Source: Cristatella mucedo
Lineage: Eukaryota > Bryozoa > Phylactolaemata > Cristatellidae
Direction of reading: 5' to 3'
Assembly: GCA_009760855.2 (NCBI GenBank)
Contig: WPIO01000015.1
Span: 2,384,001-2,444,000 of the forward strand
Length of the DNA stretch: 60,000 nt
Positions 32,913 through 44,735 of this stretch are shown here, piece by piece; positions within the stretch are counted from its first letter, which is position 1, and each line of letters starts with the position of its first letter. The notes under the pieces were generated by a model that was not told where the DNA came from, did not search any database, and saw only the letters and a list, made by a program, of their open reading frames with translations. A program made the translations under genes and the position numbers.

Positions 32913-33644
32913 TGCGGAAACGAGATGTCTGGACCACCAACCGGAGCGATGGCCAGCCCAAAGGTCAAAGTGCGTTCGATCCAAGGATCACTTGCTCATT
33001 CAAGTTTTTTAACCGCCATCTTCTGGCTCAAGCGTACTATTTTCGTGGGCGGTGCCGTAATGCTCAATAGTGCAATCGGGTCACGCAGATGCTTGTTTAT
33101 ACTGAAGGCATTTTCTCTATTTGCACTGAGAGTCGGCCAGAGAGCCGACCTTTGGGAGTTATTCTGCTGCACATTTCGCTTTGATTTCGTTACTCCTCAC
33201 TCTTACACGAGCCTCGAGTTGATGGCCGCTGCACACGTCCGGCTTTCTGCAGACGCAGCCAGCCTAAGACGAGCTGGAATTTGGTTAAATGGCTCGGCTC
33301 GCAGGCTATTACTTTACGTCAGTGCGACTTAAGGGAGCGGCTGTGCATTTATGTCGCCAGCAGCCACTCACCGATCGCTACCTTTGTCTCCGGCAGCCAA
33401 GCTACCAGTCTGGAGCAGATGCAGGGCTTGCAAGGAGGCGGATGCGCGTGAGCGGATTAACCCTTCAGCCACATCGGAAGCCGACCAATTAATGTCGTAT
33501 GGGTCGTTGGGTCGCGTAACAACTATAATCGGGTCGCCTAATCGAACGATCGCAAAAGTACTCTAGCCGCTAATGATGGTTTGCTGGCCACCAAAGTTCG
33601 ATCTACCACATCAATAACTCAACAATGACAAAGCGTTAGCATAG
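32913..33644. other. Unassigned spacer
   Basis: A 146-codon frame at 32892-33332 has no recognisable domain and starts within LINE sequence. I do not call it a gene. Confidence 0.4.
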
Positions 33645-33910
33645 CATCCTTAGAGAAATCAACCTCTTTCTAGGCACTGCGAATATGTTTGAAAAAGGCA
33701 TTTCAGCTAAATAGAAAAAGCAACATTTGCAATTGCACAACCTCAAATAAACGGATAAATGACAATTCAAGTGGACGAAGCATATACAGTACGACGCCGT
33801 TGCATTTTTAGTTTTATTTAATATGCCTTCAAGTGGTGGGATGTCGTGATATCCATAGGTAGAGAGCTCCAGGTATCCCGGATGCGTAGGCGTTGCAAGC
33901 TTTACGTAAC
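33645..33910 (-). mobile_element. Diverged LINE A-like 3' end
   Basis: The minus strand retains GTGCCTAGAAAGAGGTTGAT of the terminal hairpin and a degraded match to the segment around AGAGCTCCAGG/GAGTTCCAGG. It is too old to place in a subfamily. Confidence 0.5.
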
Positions 33911-34038
33911 AGATTGGCACGGTCAGCATCTCAGCTGTAGCTATGACTTTGAATTTCGGTGTTCTGTTCCAAAATGACCTTTGGTTTTTTCCCCACATCC
34001 GTTTCATAGTCATGACTGCTTACTTTCATTTATGGATT

Positions 34039-34107
34039 TTGCCTGAGCTACAGCATGTGCGTGAGCTACAGCATGTGAGCTACAGCATTTGCCTGAGCTA
34101 CAGCATG
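34039..34107. repeat. 18-bp tandem repeat, 4 units
   Basis: Units of TGCCTGAGCTACAGCATG repeat in tandem; the third has lost four bases. Confidence 0.85.
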
Positions 34108-34249
34108 TACAAGAGTGCGACAGAAAAGTTAGTCAATGCACTAGTGCTATCCGCATTCACTTCTGTAGCTATCTCCTTGCAGGTCGTCGTGCCTTAGCTA
34201 TCAAACGCTTCACGCGGTGCAAACCTCGGTAGCAAGTTTTTTCAATTGG

Positions 34250-34640
34250 AAATGTTGTAATCACCACTTCAGACCACCCCCTCGACCTGCACTGGCTCTC
34301 TGTCAAGCAGAGCCTCAACTTCAAGGACGCTACAACTCACTCTTGGGCTGATTCAAATTGTTTTTCCGGCCACTCATATCTGAACTAGTCGCTCGGTGCA
34401 TTCCTATCCATCCGCCCATCCACCTGACTATGGTCGTTCAGCTATGATACAGCTGAGCCACCTCAGATCCTTCGAAGATGGTGCTAAACGTTCCAATGCA
34501 CCTAATACCCCTCCCACTACATATTCGAAAAGCACAACTCGCTTTCTCTGACCGTTGCTGAATTTTCCGAAAATCCAAAACGTTCTGACAAGCGTTGAAT
34601 CGGAAGCTGAGACATGGGAGACCTTTTTAAACCAATATGT
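34250..34640 (+). mobile_element. Ancient LINE C-terminal remnant
   Basis: LDLHWLSVKQSLNFKD matches the LINE LHWLPVKQRIDFK landmark. A faint FEDG... and TWETFLN pattern follows. There is no tail. Weak but in order. Confidence 0.45.
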
Positions 34641-35029
34641 TCATTGTGTCCCCAGCTCGTTAGAAACTTAGGTGTCTATGGACATTAAAGGAACGGTGCA
34701 CGTACCGCCGACGCGTCGGTATGTGCTTCGGAGCCCACCATTCTGTCACCATGCTCTTCAACGTCCGAGCCATCAGCCATTTGAGCTTCACCGTCTCTTA
34801 GTTGACCACACTATTTGGTGCTATCGCACATGTCTATTCTGCTTCGCTATTACCGTTAAATGCATCCAGGGATGCCGCTACCCCTGAATGATTCGTGATT
34901 TGGGTATCTCTTTTTCGAAGCGTGGATAAAGCAAAGTAGAGCAAGGGATGCATCTCTAAAATCGCTTGCTTCGTTTCAACCCGCCCAGCGTGCTCTTGTT
35001 TGAACACTATAGTAAACTACTGTAACTTG
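34641..35029. other. Unassigned, possibly 5' LINE A sequence
   Basis: It lies directly upstream of the endonuclease domain below and may be the 5' part of that LINE. No domain was seen. Confidence 0.35.
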
Positions 35030-36215
35030 GTAGTCGTCAAGCCCACTGCGACTACAGCGGCCAGTCTTAACAAGTGAATATAGAAAGCTCGTTTCATCTG
35101 AACTGAGTCCCGAATAATTCGTGACACGATTCTTGCCGACGCTCTTGACTTGCTTGCCGCGACCTAGACCTGGCTGAAATTGGCTAACTGCCCGAGTGTA
35201 ACCAGTGCCATCCCTGTTGGCTACTCTTTCATTCGTACTCTGAGCTCAATTAAAACTGGTGGTAGAGCCATTGTCGCTCTGTCCTCGCTCAATTGTAAGC
35301 CATTTTTAGTCTCCTCGAAGGAGGAGGCCTTCGAATCTCCTGTACTGAGTTCCTCTAACCGTCTAAAGCTTCCACTGCGGGCAGTCCACCTTCCCCACCA
35401 GGTAACGATGCTTGCTTTATTTAAGAATCTCCTTTCTCATTTCAATTCTATTTACCTGAAATCGTTCGTTTCTCGTGCTGGGTGACTCCGACGTTTATTT
35501 TGATAATCTAAACGAATGCTTACGTCCAGAGTTTCACTAATTTTCAGATTAATTTTCCCGCGAGACTCAGGAGCGAGGTGGACCCTTTTAACAACAAAGG
35601 TAGGGCACACACTCTCGATCAAATATTTTCCCAAACTGCATGCTGCCAGCTGCTACTGCTACAAAACTCTGCGCATCTGAACTCTTTCGGATCTCACTTA
35701 TCTGCTGCATGTATCTCCTTTAGTGGGAACGGTCTAAAAATCTGCGAAATCTCGAGATCCTTGATATCGAAACTGTTCGCAAAAGCAATTTCCCATTCCG
35801 CCCATTCTTTCCAGTCCTCCATCTGAGTCGACCCATCTAGTGGAGCGCTACAGCGGGACGCTTGTCGACCTTTTGGGCTATGTTTCTTCCCTGACTAAAC
35901 AGAAATATTAGCTGTCTTAACAGAGCGTCATTTGCATAGCGGCAGAAGAGCGTTTGCGGCTAAGCACACCGTACTAAGCATTCGCTCAGACGGTCTTCGA
36001 TCTACTGCAGACGCTAAACGGGCCAGGACTACTAAGCGTAGATCTGAAAAGCATTCAGAATATCGGGACTAACTGTCCATCGACAGATATACGAGGACTA
36101 ATCTAGATTGTACCAATCCATCCTAGCTAAGGCCAAGTCTAGCTCCTAAAAAACCTAGTGTAACCATAGATGTGCACTTCAAGATAGCTATTGTCGGCCA
36201 TCAAACGTCAATCGT

Positions 36216-36299
36216 GCTTCCTTTGCAGCAAATGTAAAGTGCCTAGAAAGAGATTGAGTTCTCTGAGGGCGCTATATCAATATATTATTATTATTATAA
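36216..36299 (+). mobile_element. LINE A 3' tail nested in LINE A
   Basis: It carries GCAAATGTAAAGTGCCTAGA, the terminal hairpin and (ATT)n. LINE A linker sequence precedes it and LINE A pre-RT sequence follows. Confidence 0.85.
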
Positions 36300-36936
36300 A
36301 CTTCTTCTTAACATCACCTAATCAGCAGCATCTCTCGTGCTCTTTGCTGTGATCTACTCCATCAAGTTTCCAGCTTCTTTTGCAAATAGATCAAACCAAT
36401 GAGTGAGTCCATCATCAAGTTGGCATCGTACCTGGAGTCTTTAACACAACTTCCTTGCTCGATGTCTACATTCAAGACAGGCGATGCTGCCCTTATCTCG
36501 TGGCTGATCTCTCAGTCTAAGAAGACAGCTAGCCTTTTAGACCCCTACCTACTGGTCTCCTTATCAAATGGCTCAATTTATTACTGGCCTGTGTAACTAA
36601 AATAGTGAGTCTGACCTTGGTCTTGGGTTCTGTCCCAGCATTCTTCGAAGATATTATAATCACGAAACTTAATTGGACTTGGAAACTAGACCAGAGTTCT
36701 TAAACATCACCGACAATTCTCCTTACTGCGGTTCTTATCAAAGACTCTGAAGCGAGTAGTGCCAGACAAGCTAAACACTTATACCAACCCTTGAACATAG
36801 CTAGTAAGTTCCGGTCAGATTCTTAGAGCTAATTACTTTCCACGGAGTCAGCACTACGTGTGTAACTCAGGAGTGCTGACTTGGATAGAGTCTCCCTGCC
36901 GGTCCTGCTGGATCTCTCGGCAGCTTTAAATACTAT

Positions 36937-37064
36937 AAATATAATTAATTTGTATAGCAACCTAAGAGAACATGATCTCTATTTAGGCACTTCACAAATG
37001 CCACTGAGCTCGAGCCCACGACGTAGGTCATCGAATACATACATTCCCGTCCTTGGTTTGAGTT
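36937..37064 (-). mobile_element. SINE C nested in LINE A
   Basis: The tail, B-box-like GAGCTCGAGC region and long-subfamily insert are present on the minus strand; the A-box end is missing. LINE A reads SAALNT before it and IDHHLLL after it, which are adjacent in intact copies. Confidence 0.85.
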
Positions 37065-37280
37065 CATGGATCACCACCTTCTTCTAATGCACCTATCATA
37101 TCGCCCAGGCCTTATTAGTAACGTACTGCAACTTTCAAGTACATTATTATTAAGTAATTGGTTTGAGCACTCGCATCCGCCAGAAAACCACACAGATAAT
37201 ACGGGATGCGTATTACAACTAGCAGAAAGCGACGCGAGAGCTAGTAGAAATTGCGACAGACCCTAGCCCAGAGAATAAGA

Positions 37281-37864
37281 AAGTCGCCAAATGGGCGCGT
37301 TGTTCTTTGGCGGGGATTCTGCAGGAAGAGGAAATGGTCACTGTAAGCACAGCGGACCGAATGCCCTTTCTTCCCATGAGAAGCCCACTGAGCATCGTTC
37401 TCAGTTGTACATCGCATCGTCGTTAAGCTGTTGGCTGTTCTGCAAATTCCACTCACCAAGATGGGGCTCCTCGAACTCATAACGAGCTACGTTTCACTGG
37501 CCGAGGCTTCACCGAGAGGGCGCCGACGGCAGGGCGCTCACAGCTGGCAAGCCTTGCTCTCTGTGTACCAGAGATTTCCACTTGGAAAAACTTCGGTACA
37601 AATCCGAAATACCGCCACGTCTCTTTTTTCGTGGTTTGGCACACCATCGCTTCCGCTTTCACCTCCTTGTGAGGTCTGAAGAATTGTACGGCAGAACCAT
37701 TAGGTAGAAGAATGGCGTAGGCTCATAAAAATTCGTGAGTGCTTGCACCGGAAGATCGGTGCTCGACATATTCGCCTCGAGATGCAAATGAAATGGTTGC
37801 GTATGATCGAGGGCAGCACCCCTGTGCAAGATGCAGACCTGCAGGCAGCCACTTGCAGGCTTGA
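37281..37864. other. Unassigned spacer
   Basis: No gene or repeat was recognised. A block at 37165-37215 resembles 41505-41560 (shared GCCAGAAAACC/GCCAGGAAACC and ACACGG segments). Confidence 0.4.
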
Positions 37865-39962
37865 AGTTCATATCCCAATCAAAGAAGACAACGAGACCTA
37901 TGGACCCAATTCCCACTGTCCTGCTCTTACTTTGCATTGGTCTGCTGCTGCCATGCATAACTAACATCATTAACATGTCATTATCATATGTATTATTAGT
38001 ATTATTATTACATAGTATTATTATCATATCATATATTATCATATGTCATAATCATGTCATTAGCCTCAGGTCATGTCCCAGCAACTTTAAAAAAAGCTGT
38101 AGTCAGGCCACTTCTCAAGAAAGCGTCACTAGACCAAAAGAACTTGAGCAACTACCGCCCAGTCTCCTTCTATCATTTCTAGCAAAGACACTGGAACGGG
38201 TGGTGGCGGACCAGCTGAACTCATATCTTGAAACTTCGAACCTTGCTAGTAAGTTCCAGTCTGGCTTTAGAGCTAATCACTCCACAGAGTCAGCATTGCT
38301 TCGGGTGTACCTACGTAGGAATGCAGACATGAGTAGAATATCTCTGCTGTTTTGCTCGATCTTTCGGCAGCTTTTGATACTATCGATCATCAAGTTCTTC
38401 CTGAGCGCCTCTCATCTCGCCTAGGCATCACTGGCACTGCCTGCAATGGTACAGGTGCTATCTCAGTAGGAGACTCCAGAGTATTGATGTGAATGGACAA
38501 AGATCATCCGAGGCACCTCTAAAATACCGGGTACCTCTGGGCTCCGAGCTAGATCCGCTTCTTTTCACGGTTTATACTCTCCCTCTTGTCGATGTGATTA
38601 CCAAGCACAATCTAGGCTTTCACTTCTATGCGGATGACACTCAGTTGTACCTTTCTCACTCAACGACAACTACTCTCCTACTGCCGACTATGGCACATCC
38701 TTTTCAGCGTTCCAGAGCTGCTACTTCTATGCTACTCACTACCTCAACTGCTCTCCTGACTCTGCTATGCTTCCCACTTTCTCTTTGCTGCGTGAGACGA
38801 AGTCTGTTGGGTACCGAATGCGTACCAAAAGCCGCTTAGGCTGTGAGTGCGCTATACAAAACTCTCCTGCGTAACACCCACATGGTCTTTATGACTTTGT
38901 GGAGTTACAGACGGAGATACATTACATTACATTACCTTTGCTTTGATCCCTCCCAGCCTTCGAGCACCTCGAATTCTCTAAACTCACTTGCTGCATGTAT
39001 TGATGACATCCGCACATGGATGGCAGCAAATTTTCTTAAACTAAATGATGATAAAACTAACTTACTAGTTATGGGAAAACCCAGTGTGATTCGGAAATTA
39101 GAAAGGCTAACGCTCAAAATTGGCTATGCCAGCATATCTCCCGTTGAATCAGCTTGAAATCTAGGTGTCACATTCCAAAGTGACCTCTCGTTAGAAGACC
39201 ACATCAGCTCCACAGTCAAATCTGCCTACTTTCAGCTACATAACATTGCTAAAATTCGGGCTTGTTTAGACAAGGATACCACGTCCAAGTTGGTCCATGC
39301 ATTCGTGACATCCCGTCTTGACTTCTGCAACTCACTGCTTACTGGCCTACCGGCATGTGCAATCAGGCGATTGCAGCTGGTGCAAAACTCTGCAGCTAGG
39401 CTTGTCTGTCGTGAGCGTTGCAGTTGCCACATCACACCACTTCTCGCCGACCTGCACTGGCTACCAGTCAAGCAACGGATCGACTTCAACGTTTTTGTCG
39501 CTCACTTTTAGGTCACCATTCTTTGGCTCCAGCCTATCTCTCAGATCTACTCCCCCATCAGGCCAAGCATCGTACCACCCGCTTTTCGGAATCCAACAGT
39601 TTACCAATACCTCGTACAAACCTCAAATCCTTTGGAGACCGCGCATTTAGTTTTTATGCTCCCAAAGCCTGGAACTCCCTCCCGACTTGCGTCAGAACAT
39701 CCCCTGACTCGACCACGTTTAAAAAGAACTTAAAAACACCTATTTAGGACAGCAGCTAGTGGGTCCCTGTGATTCGTCCCTCATGTGCTTATGCGTGCTG
39801 ACACTATTGCATGCTGCCACGAACCACGTTTGCATGCTGACCCTGTGCATGTCACCCCTGACCATGTTATTCATGTTGTTTATCAAGCATGATACTACTC
39901 ACCATTCAATCGCCTTTCCCTTTGCAGCAAATGTAAAGCGCTTTATCAAGTGCATTTTTATA
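37865..39962 (+). mobile_element. LINE A copy, RT to 3' end
   Basis: This is the longest contiguous LINE A. It runs from ISQSKKTTRPMDPIPTVLLL through SLLLSFLAKTLERVVADQLN, SKFQSGFRANHSTESALL and [20 protein letters not shown] to the catalytic [10 protein letters not shown] (38628-38657). It then covers LNDDKTNLLVMGKPS, the C-terminal block (39290-39740) and the 3' untranslated region. An (ATT)-type expansion lies at 37975-38060. A LINE B fragment is inserted at 38655. At least five shifts or stops make it inactive. The terminal hairpin has been precisely deleted. Confidence 0.9.
38655..38932 (+). mobile_element. LINE B inserted into LINE A with duplication
   Basis: About 278 bases of LINE B 3' end, with pentamer tail (TTACATTACATTACATTA), lie within the LINE A RT. 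TACCTTT occurs at 38648-38654 before it and at 38933-38939 after it. LINE A then continues in order. Confidence 0.85.
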
Positions 39963-40336
39963 GACTGTCCTGCTGGGAATAGACGAGCCTTTCTCTACGG
40001 TAACCACTATAAGATGCTATAAAAACTATATAATGCTCCGGTAAGAGAGAGAGCGCAATTCTATCGGGTGCATTTGCTTCTGGGGAATGTATATCTAGTG
40101 ACGCAAATTTATTAGCTACAAGGGCTACTGTCGCAGGCCCTTGAGCTGAAATGATGTGCATTACTAAGGCCATTGATTTGTCGACTGTCGACGCAGATGG
40201 CTATAATATTGTAGGTGGTTGTCTCTATGCAAGAGCATGCAGTTCAGGAGACACTTCTGCGACCATTGTGGCTTCAGGCACCACTGGTGAAGTCACAAAA
40301 GTTTCGGGAGCCCTAGGTGGTTCTCCCGGAGGCTTT
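39963..40336. other. Unassigned spacer
   Basis: No gene was recognised. Confidence 0.45.
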
Positions 40337-40490
40337 CATGTCAAAGAAGATGCTATGGTCAGTTCAAAAACACGTCATAGAAGATTCTTTATGATCAGTT
40401 CAAAACATGTCATAGCAGATGCTATGGTCAGTCAAAAAAAATGTCCTAGAAGATGCTATGGTCAGTTCAAAAACATGTCTTACAGGAGCT
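40337..40490. repeat. About 35-bp tandem repeat, 4 units
   Basis: Units run CATGTC-A-AGAAGATGCT, ATGGTCAGTTCAAAAA, with lengths of 34-36 bases. The reading frame shifts between units, so it is not a protein repeat. Confidence 0.85.
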
Positions 40491-41569
40491 TCTAAGCAGT
40501 CGGCTAATCTTTCTTGTGAAACGTGTGCCGACGTTTCGGCGTCTGAGGCACATTGATTCCCATGTGTACACTTATCGAGGAACCAGTCACCACTACGACA
40601 TGTTCAAAAGCAATCGGGGAGAGCCACTATTGAGGGAAGCACCAATGCCAGTGTTGCAGATACGACTGATGGTGACGAAGCTAAATTCAGCATCAAAGCT
40701 CCAGCAGATACGTTATTTCATAGAATCTCTACCGCATATGGAGGACATATCACGCAGAGAAGCGCTAGTAGTAGGAAAAATCTTCCCTAGAAGTGCAAAA
40801 ATAGCCTGTAGTGGGAGACCCACTGGCTTGAGCGGAGATTCCTTTATTTTAAGAATTGAATAGCGCTTAGCCTGCAGGATGCCTTCGAAGATAGCCTTTC
40901 GTCGGGACTCCCCTGAGATATCCTTTCCCTGGCACACACTTCCAGCGAGTTGAACGTAGTCTGGGTAAGTCCAGGCCTTTGAGCAATAATCTTATTATTT
41001 TTATGTCAATTTTTTCAAAGCTAACAATAAATATATTTATATTGTCATAGAAAACAGTGTAGTACAATGAAACAGTGAAGTACAATGTCCTTGTAATTGC
41101 AGCCGATGCAATCTGTTGTCGTTGTCATCGAAGCAAACATTATAAAACTGTCTCTACCAAACACGCTGCACGGATCGACGCCCACGATCCGCACAATGCA
41201 CGGTCAGACTCGTGACGCAGGACGTGCTGTTAAAACTTAAAACCTGCCAACTAAACTGTCGCATAAGTATTGCAATAATATAGATATTGTTCATCTGGAC
41301 ATTACACTATATTGATATTGCTACGGCACCAAAGCAATATATTGTAATACTACAAACATTGTCCCGTAAAATACTGTTTCGGAGGCCTGGGTACGTCAGC
41401 CCTCTATACTCCAGCGGACCTCTCGTACCCGATGATACAGTACTCTACGAACAATTTTCTGTGGCTCAATTCGTCGGCATTGTTGTGATTGAGTAAAGAT
41501 GGGCAAGCAGTCACACACGCCAGGAAACCAAACAGACCACACGGCAATTACAATTAGTACAACTCACAT
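40491..41569. other. Unassigned spacer
   Basis: No gene was recognised. On the minus strand a segment EGILQAKRYSIL resembles the hAT C-terminal EGILQAKQF at 28914-28946, but nothing around it supports a transposase. Confidence 0.4.
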
Positions 41570-41688
41570 AAAGTCACTTACCATTCAATGGCATTTCACT
41601 TTACAGCAAATGTAAAGCGCCTAGAGAGAGATTAAGTTCTCTGAGGGCGCTTTATCAAGTGAATTATTATTATTATTGTTATTATTAT
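41570..41688 (+). mobile_element. LINE A 3' tail with perfect hairpin
   Basis: The terminal hairpin is best preserved here: AAAGCGCC (41614-41621) pairs with GGCGCTTT (41646-41653), and AGAGA (41627-41631) with TCTCT (41638-41642). (ATT)n follows. Confidence 0.9.
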
Positions 41689-43518
41689 GGGAGCAGCTTG
41701 GGGAAAATTAAGGGCAACCTTAACCCCGGAGTATACGACAGTCCCCAAAGGGCTCGTTGCTCTTTGGCAGAGACTTCCGCCGGAACAAGGCCCCATCTCT
41801 TTAGGAGATTTCGGAGAGTAGATGTCAAAGGCCAATGTTTATCCAGTGAGCCTTCCAAGTATGGGGTACGCGTAGGACCTTTTGTAGGCCCGGGTGTGTT
41901 CACAATGTATTACTCTTTTTCTTTAGCAGACTAGTTCAGGTGTCTTAAAACTGTTTGCTACTTTACCTTTATTCTATCTACCAATTTGCGAGCCTACGTG
42001 GTCAAGACGGCGTGCATGCTTATCGTATATTGGAGCATATAGCAAAGAAGATTGTAGTGAGATTTAGACGCCTTAATGACCTGAAAATAATCTGGTGGAA
42101 TGAAGATCGATGGGAGACTTCGTGTTAGCTTTCTAACACGACTCCTGGCGCTTGACCATTTTACTTTGGAATCTCGTGCGAGAGAAATTCCAAAGGTTGT
42201 CAAAGGCGCGGCTGCCAGACCGTTTCTTAAAGCGGCGAGCATACGTTGATGGCGATTGCGTTCTTAAATTGATCGTTGTAAAGCATCCGGCTAGTAATAA
42301 ATGCAGAATAACTAACGATTGAATTTCCAGATGAGCAGATAAGCAGAGCAGCAAGCTCGAGATCAACAAAGCATAGCACCGCCCACCGTCGTCTGCTCCA
42401 CCTGCTGTGTCAACTCCGCCGTCTGCTGCTGAGTGTTGAAGTCAACTTGAGCCGTCGCGAAGTAAACGCTATAGGCGCAAGCGCTTTCTCCTAAGGGTTT
42501 ATTTAAGATTTTTTTTTAATTATTTAAGAGTTTATTTAAGAGGCCATTTACTTCGACTCAATGGCAGAGCCAGGATTTTTTCATTAGTGGAGCAAGCTCT
42601 GCCGATAATGATAAGCTCAGTGGAAATCGTATCTTCTATTCCACGCACGAGCGAGCGGCGGCTGAGCATAAATTGTGAGCATGCGACAACCTCATCTGGA
42701 GCATCATCATCTTGATGTTCGAATTTTGAGAAGAATGACAGCATTTCACATTGGGTAAACGATCTCTTTGTTGGTAGCGTTCGCACTCCAGTCGCCGATG
42801 CTGGCTGACAGGCGCCCTGGCAGTGGATGGCGTGACGACGGCGTCAGAGCCGTTAGACTGCGGCAAGAATCCGCCCGACTCTGGTGACGCTTATTGCTTG
42901 CCGCGCGGGCGCATAACACACCCTACCTTCGCCGGTGAGGCTAACGTACCGCAGGTTGGGATGGGCGTCCGCTTACTGCGTGCGGTGGATGTTTGCTGCA
43001 CGAAGAAACTAATCTGGCATTCTATTAGCCTTATAGAAAGTGTCTGTCTAATACGACATGAAACGCAAGAGCTGGTGCTTATGCAACTTAGTCCATTTTG
43101 AGTAGCAGTTTGAGCGCATGGCTTGTTCAGCAGCCTAGATCTCTGACGCGAATGGCAGCTGCGCAAAGCGTTAGTTCTAGCCACTGCTCTAAAGGGCAGC
43201 TAAGAGAACAATATAAACACACAATGGCTAACGCAAAATGCATGCCAAGTTTCAAGCGGCAGGGTTTCAGGTGAATGAGTACCGCCTGTCTTTCTGAGAA
43301 GCACATTCAGTGGCGAATACGACAAAAGTTATAACTGAAAAAACCTAAAATTCTCGCAGGAAACAGGAAACAGTTGGTTGACCAACGAGATGTAAACCAT
43401 CATCCGATATGTAACTGTTTGTTTGGCGTAGATTTAAAAATTCGCACAACTCCTTATAACGAACTGCAATTTGGGGTGACTACAATTAGTGGTTCGCGCC
43501 AAGAGGCGCAGAGGATCG
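41689..43518. other. Unassigned spacer
   Basis: No gene or known repeat family was recognised. TTTATTTAAGA units occur two to three times at 42497-42541. Confidence 0.45.
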
Positions 43519-43602
43519 GCAGGGTACGGTGACATACATGCTGAGTACGGCGACATACATGCAGGGTACAGTGACATACGAGCAGGGTACGGTGACATAT
43601 AT
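43519..43602. repeat. 21-bp minisatellite, 4 units
   Basis: Units of GCAGGGTACGGTGACATACAT, exactly 21 bases long, in register. On the minus strand they give a 7-residue repeat (MSPYPAx) inside a 99-codon frame, but no gene is otherwise supported. Confidence 0.85.
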
Positions 43603-44104
43603 GCGATACGAGAGTAAGCTCTTCCAATTAATCCTATCAGAACAAGATGTAGCAAGAATAGAACACTATCTCCCTTGCAATGCTCTTTTTCCCTATGTGT
43701 CGAATGCTTATCCTTCATGTTTTGTAATTTCATTTTCCATGTAAAATTGCACTTTGTTTTATCCCACGATAGACGACGTCGCCTCTGCTTCTAGAAGCGA
43801 CTTTCAAAAGTGCCAAATGTAACAGGCAAAGCCCCCCAGCTGGTCTCAGTAGTTGGCAAGGAATCCTCCAACTGAGGGCCGTAGGAGCGAAACAGGTCGT
43901 GGGACCGCCGGAAGCGGAGCACCGCCGCTCCGACAGGACGGGGCTAGCCAGAGCCCGGCCTCGGTTGCCAAAGATACCTAGCGAGTAGCAGTCTATCGCG
44001 TCGGAGAAGCGATCTTGAGCTTTGCCTCTATTTTTGCGCTTTCAATTGATACGAGAGCAAAGTGGAGCGGCACAGAGTGAAGCTCCTCTCGCCTCCCGCC
44101 TCGG
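43603..44104. other. Unassigned spacer
   Basis: Composition turns GC-rich from about 43.9 kb. No gene was recognised. Confidence 0.45.
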
Positions 44105-44194
44105 CCCCCAGCCTCACCTCCGCCCCCAGCCTCGCCTCCGCCCCCAGCCTCGCCTCCGCCCCCAGCCTCGCCTCCGCCCCCAGCCTCGCCTCCG
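44105..44194. repeat. 18-bp GC-rich minisatellite, 5 units
   Basis: Five units of CCCCCAGCCTCGCCTCCG; only the first differs, by one base. They are the most homogeneous tandem array in the window, so expansion is recent. They translate as 6-residue repeats on either strand, without other gene evidence. Confidence 0.95.
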
Positions 44195-44509
44195 CCCCCC
44201 CCTCATCTCGTCCTCCACCTCGCCTACCGAACAGCGGAGCCCCACTTGCCTCCCGGGCGTTGGCTAGCTGCCATCGCTCAGTAGCCTGATGTCTACCTGC
44301 AGTGTGCGACGGCCGAGCAAGTGCAAAGCGTACGCGGGGCATTTACTACTTTACAGTTATGCTGTGAGCCCCATCAGTATCCTAAATCGAAACGGTTACA
44401 TGGTGGCCAGGCAACAAGTCTCTAGGCTTTGCCACCATCCGCCCTCAGCAAAAAGCAGGCGAACACGCTTGGCCACACGCAGCCGTGGGATAGATGTGTG
44501 ATGATGATA
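44195..44509. other. Unassigned spacer
   Basis: Nothing was recognised. Confidence 0.5.
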
Positions 44510-44735
44510 ATGACAATAATAACACGCTGCATAGAACCCTCACACCTCAGAGAACTGAATCTCTTTCTAGGCACTTGACAGATGCTGTATAGAAAGCATT
44601 GCAAATTATTGGTGGTAACATCTGCAAGCAGCAGGGACAGTGTAAGCAGGTACATGCACACAAAAGACGAATCACAAAGATCCGCCAAATGATGGAATAA
44701 ACAGGTACGTTACAAGTTTCTTTTAAAGTGCCGAT
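44510..44735 (-). mobile_element. LINE A 3' untranslated region and tail, diverged
   Basis: On the minus strand it carries AAGTGCCTAGAAAGAGATTC, CTCTGAGGTGTGAG and a mixed ATT-rich end, with the usual upstream TTTGTGTGCATG-like 3' UTR. Confidence 0.75.

Larger units (their letters stand above)
35030..37280 (+). mobile_element. LINE A copy with endonuclease and RT parts
   Basis: This is the only copy here reaching the APE-type endonuclease. IPVGYSFIRT and SIKTGG (35200-35260), SSNRLKLPL and LFKNLLSHFNSIYLKSF (35370-35470), and NKGRAHTLDQIFSQ (about 35595-35635, ending in the RAHTLDQIF box) follow endonuclease order. A linker runs to about 36160. The RT upstream segment (LISWLISQSKKT) follows, then FLSKTLKRVVPDKLN and LLDLSAALNT, IDHHLLLMHLSYRPG, ending near NWF. 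It contains an inserted LINE A tail (36216-36299) and a SINE C (36937-37064). In-frame stops are many. Such proteins nick DNA and prime reverse transcription. Confidence 0.8.

Noticed and set aside
32892-33332. 146-codon frame with hydrophobic patches
   Set aside because: It begins within the end of a LINE A copy, and has no domain, repeat or composition suggesting a gene.
35925-36010. Possible SINE D fragment (GCGGCAGAAGAGCGTTTGCGG on the plus strand, minus orientation)
   Set aside because: Only about 30 bases resemble the family and no box or tail is present. It lies within the LINE A linker region and may be part of that element.
40713-40937. Minus-strand EGILQAKRYSIL similar to the hAT C-terminus at 28914
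   Set aside because: Only a short stretch matches and no other transposase motif is nearby. It may be chance or a tiny relic, too weak to list as a feature.
43519-44194. Possible CRISPR-like or protein-repeat arrays
   Set aside because: The units are directly adjacent without spacers, so these are minisatellites. No cas genes are present and the DNA is eukaryotic.
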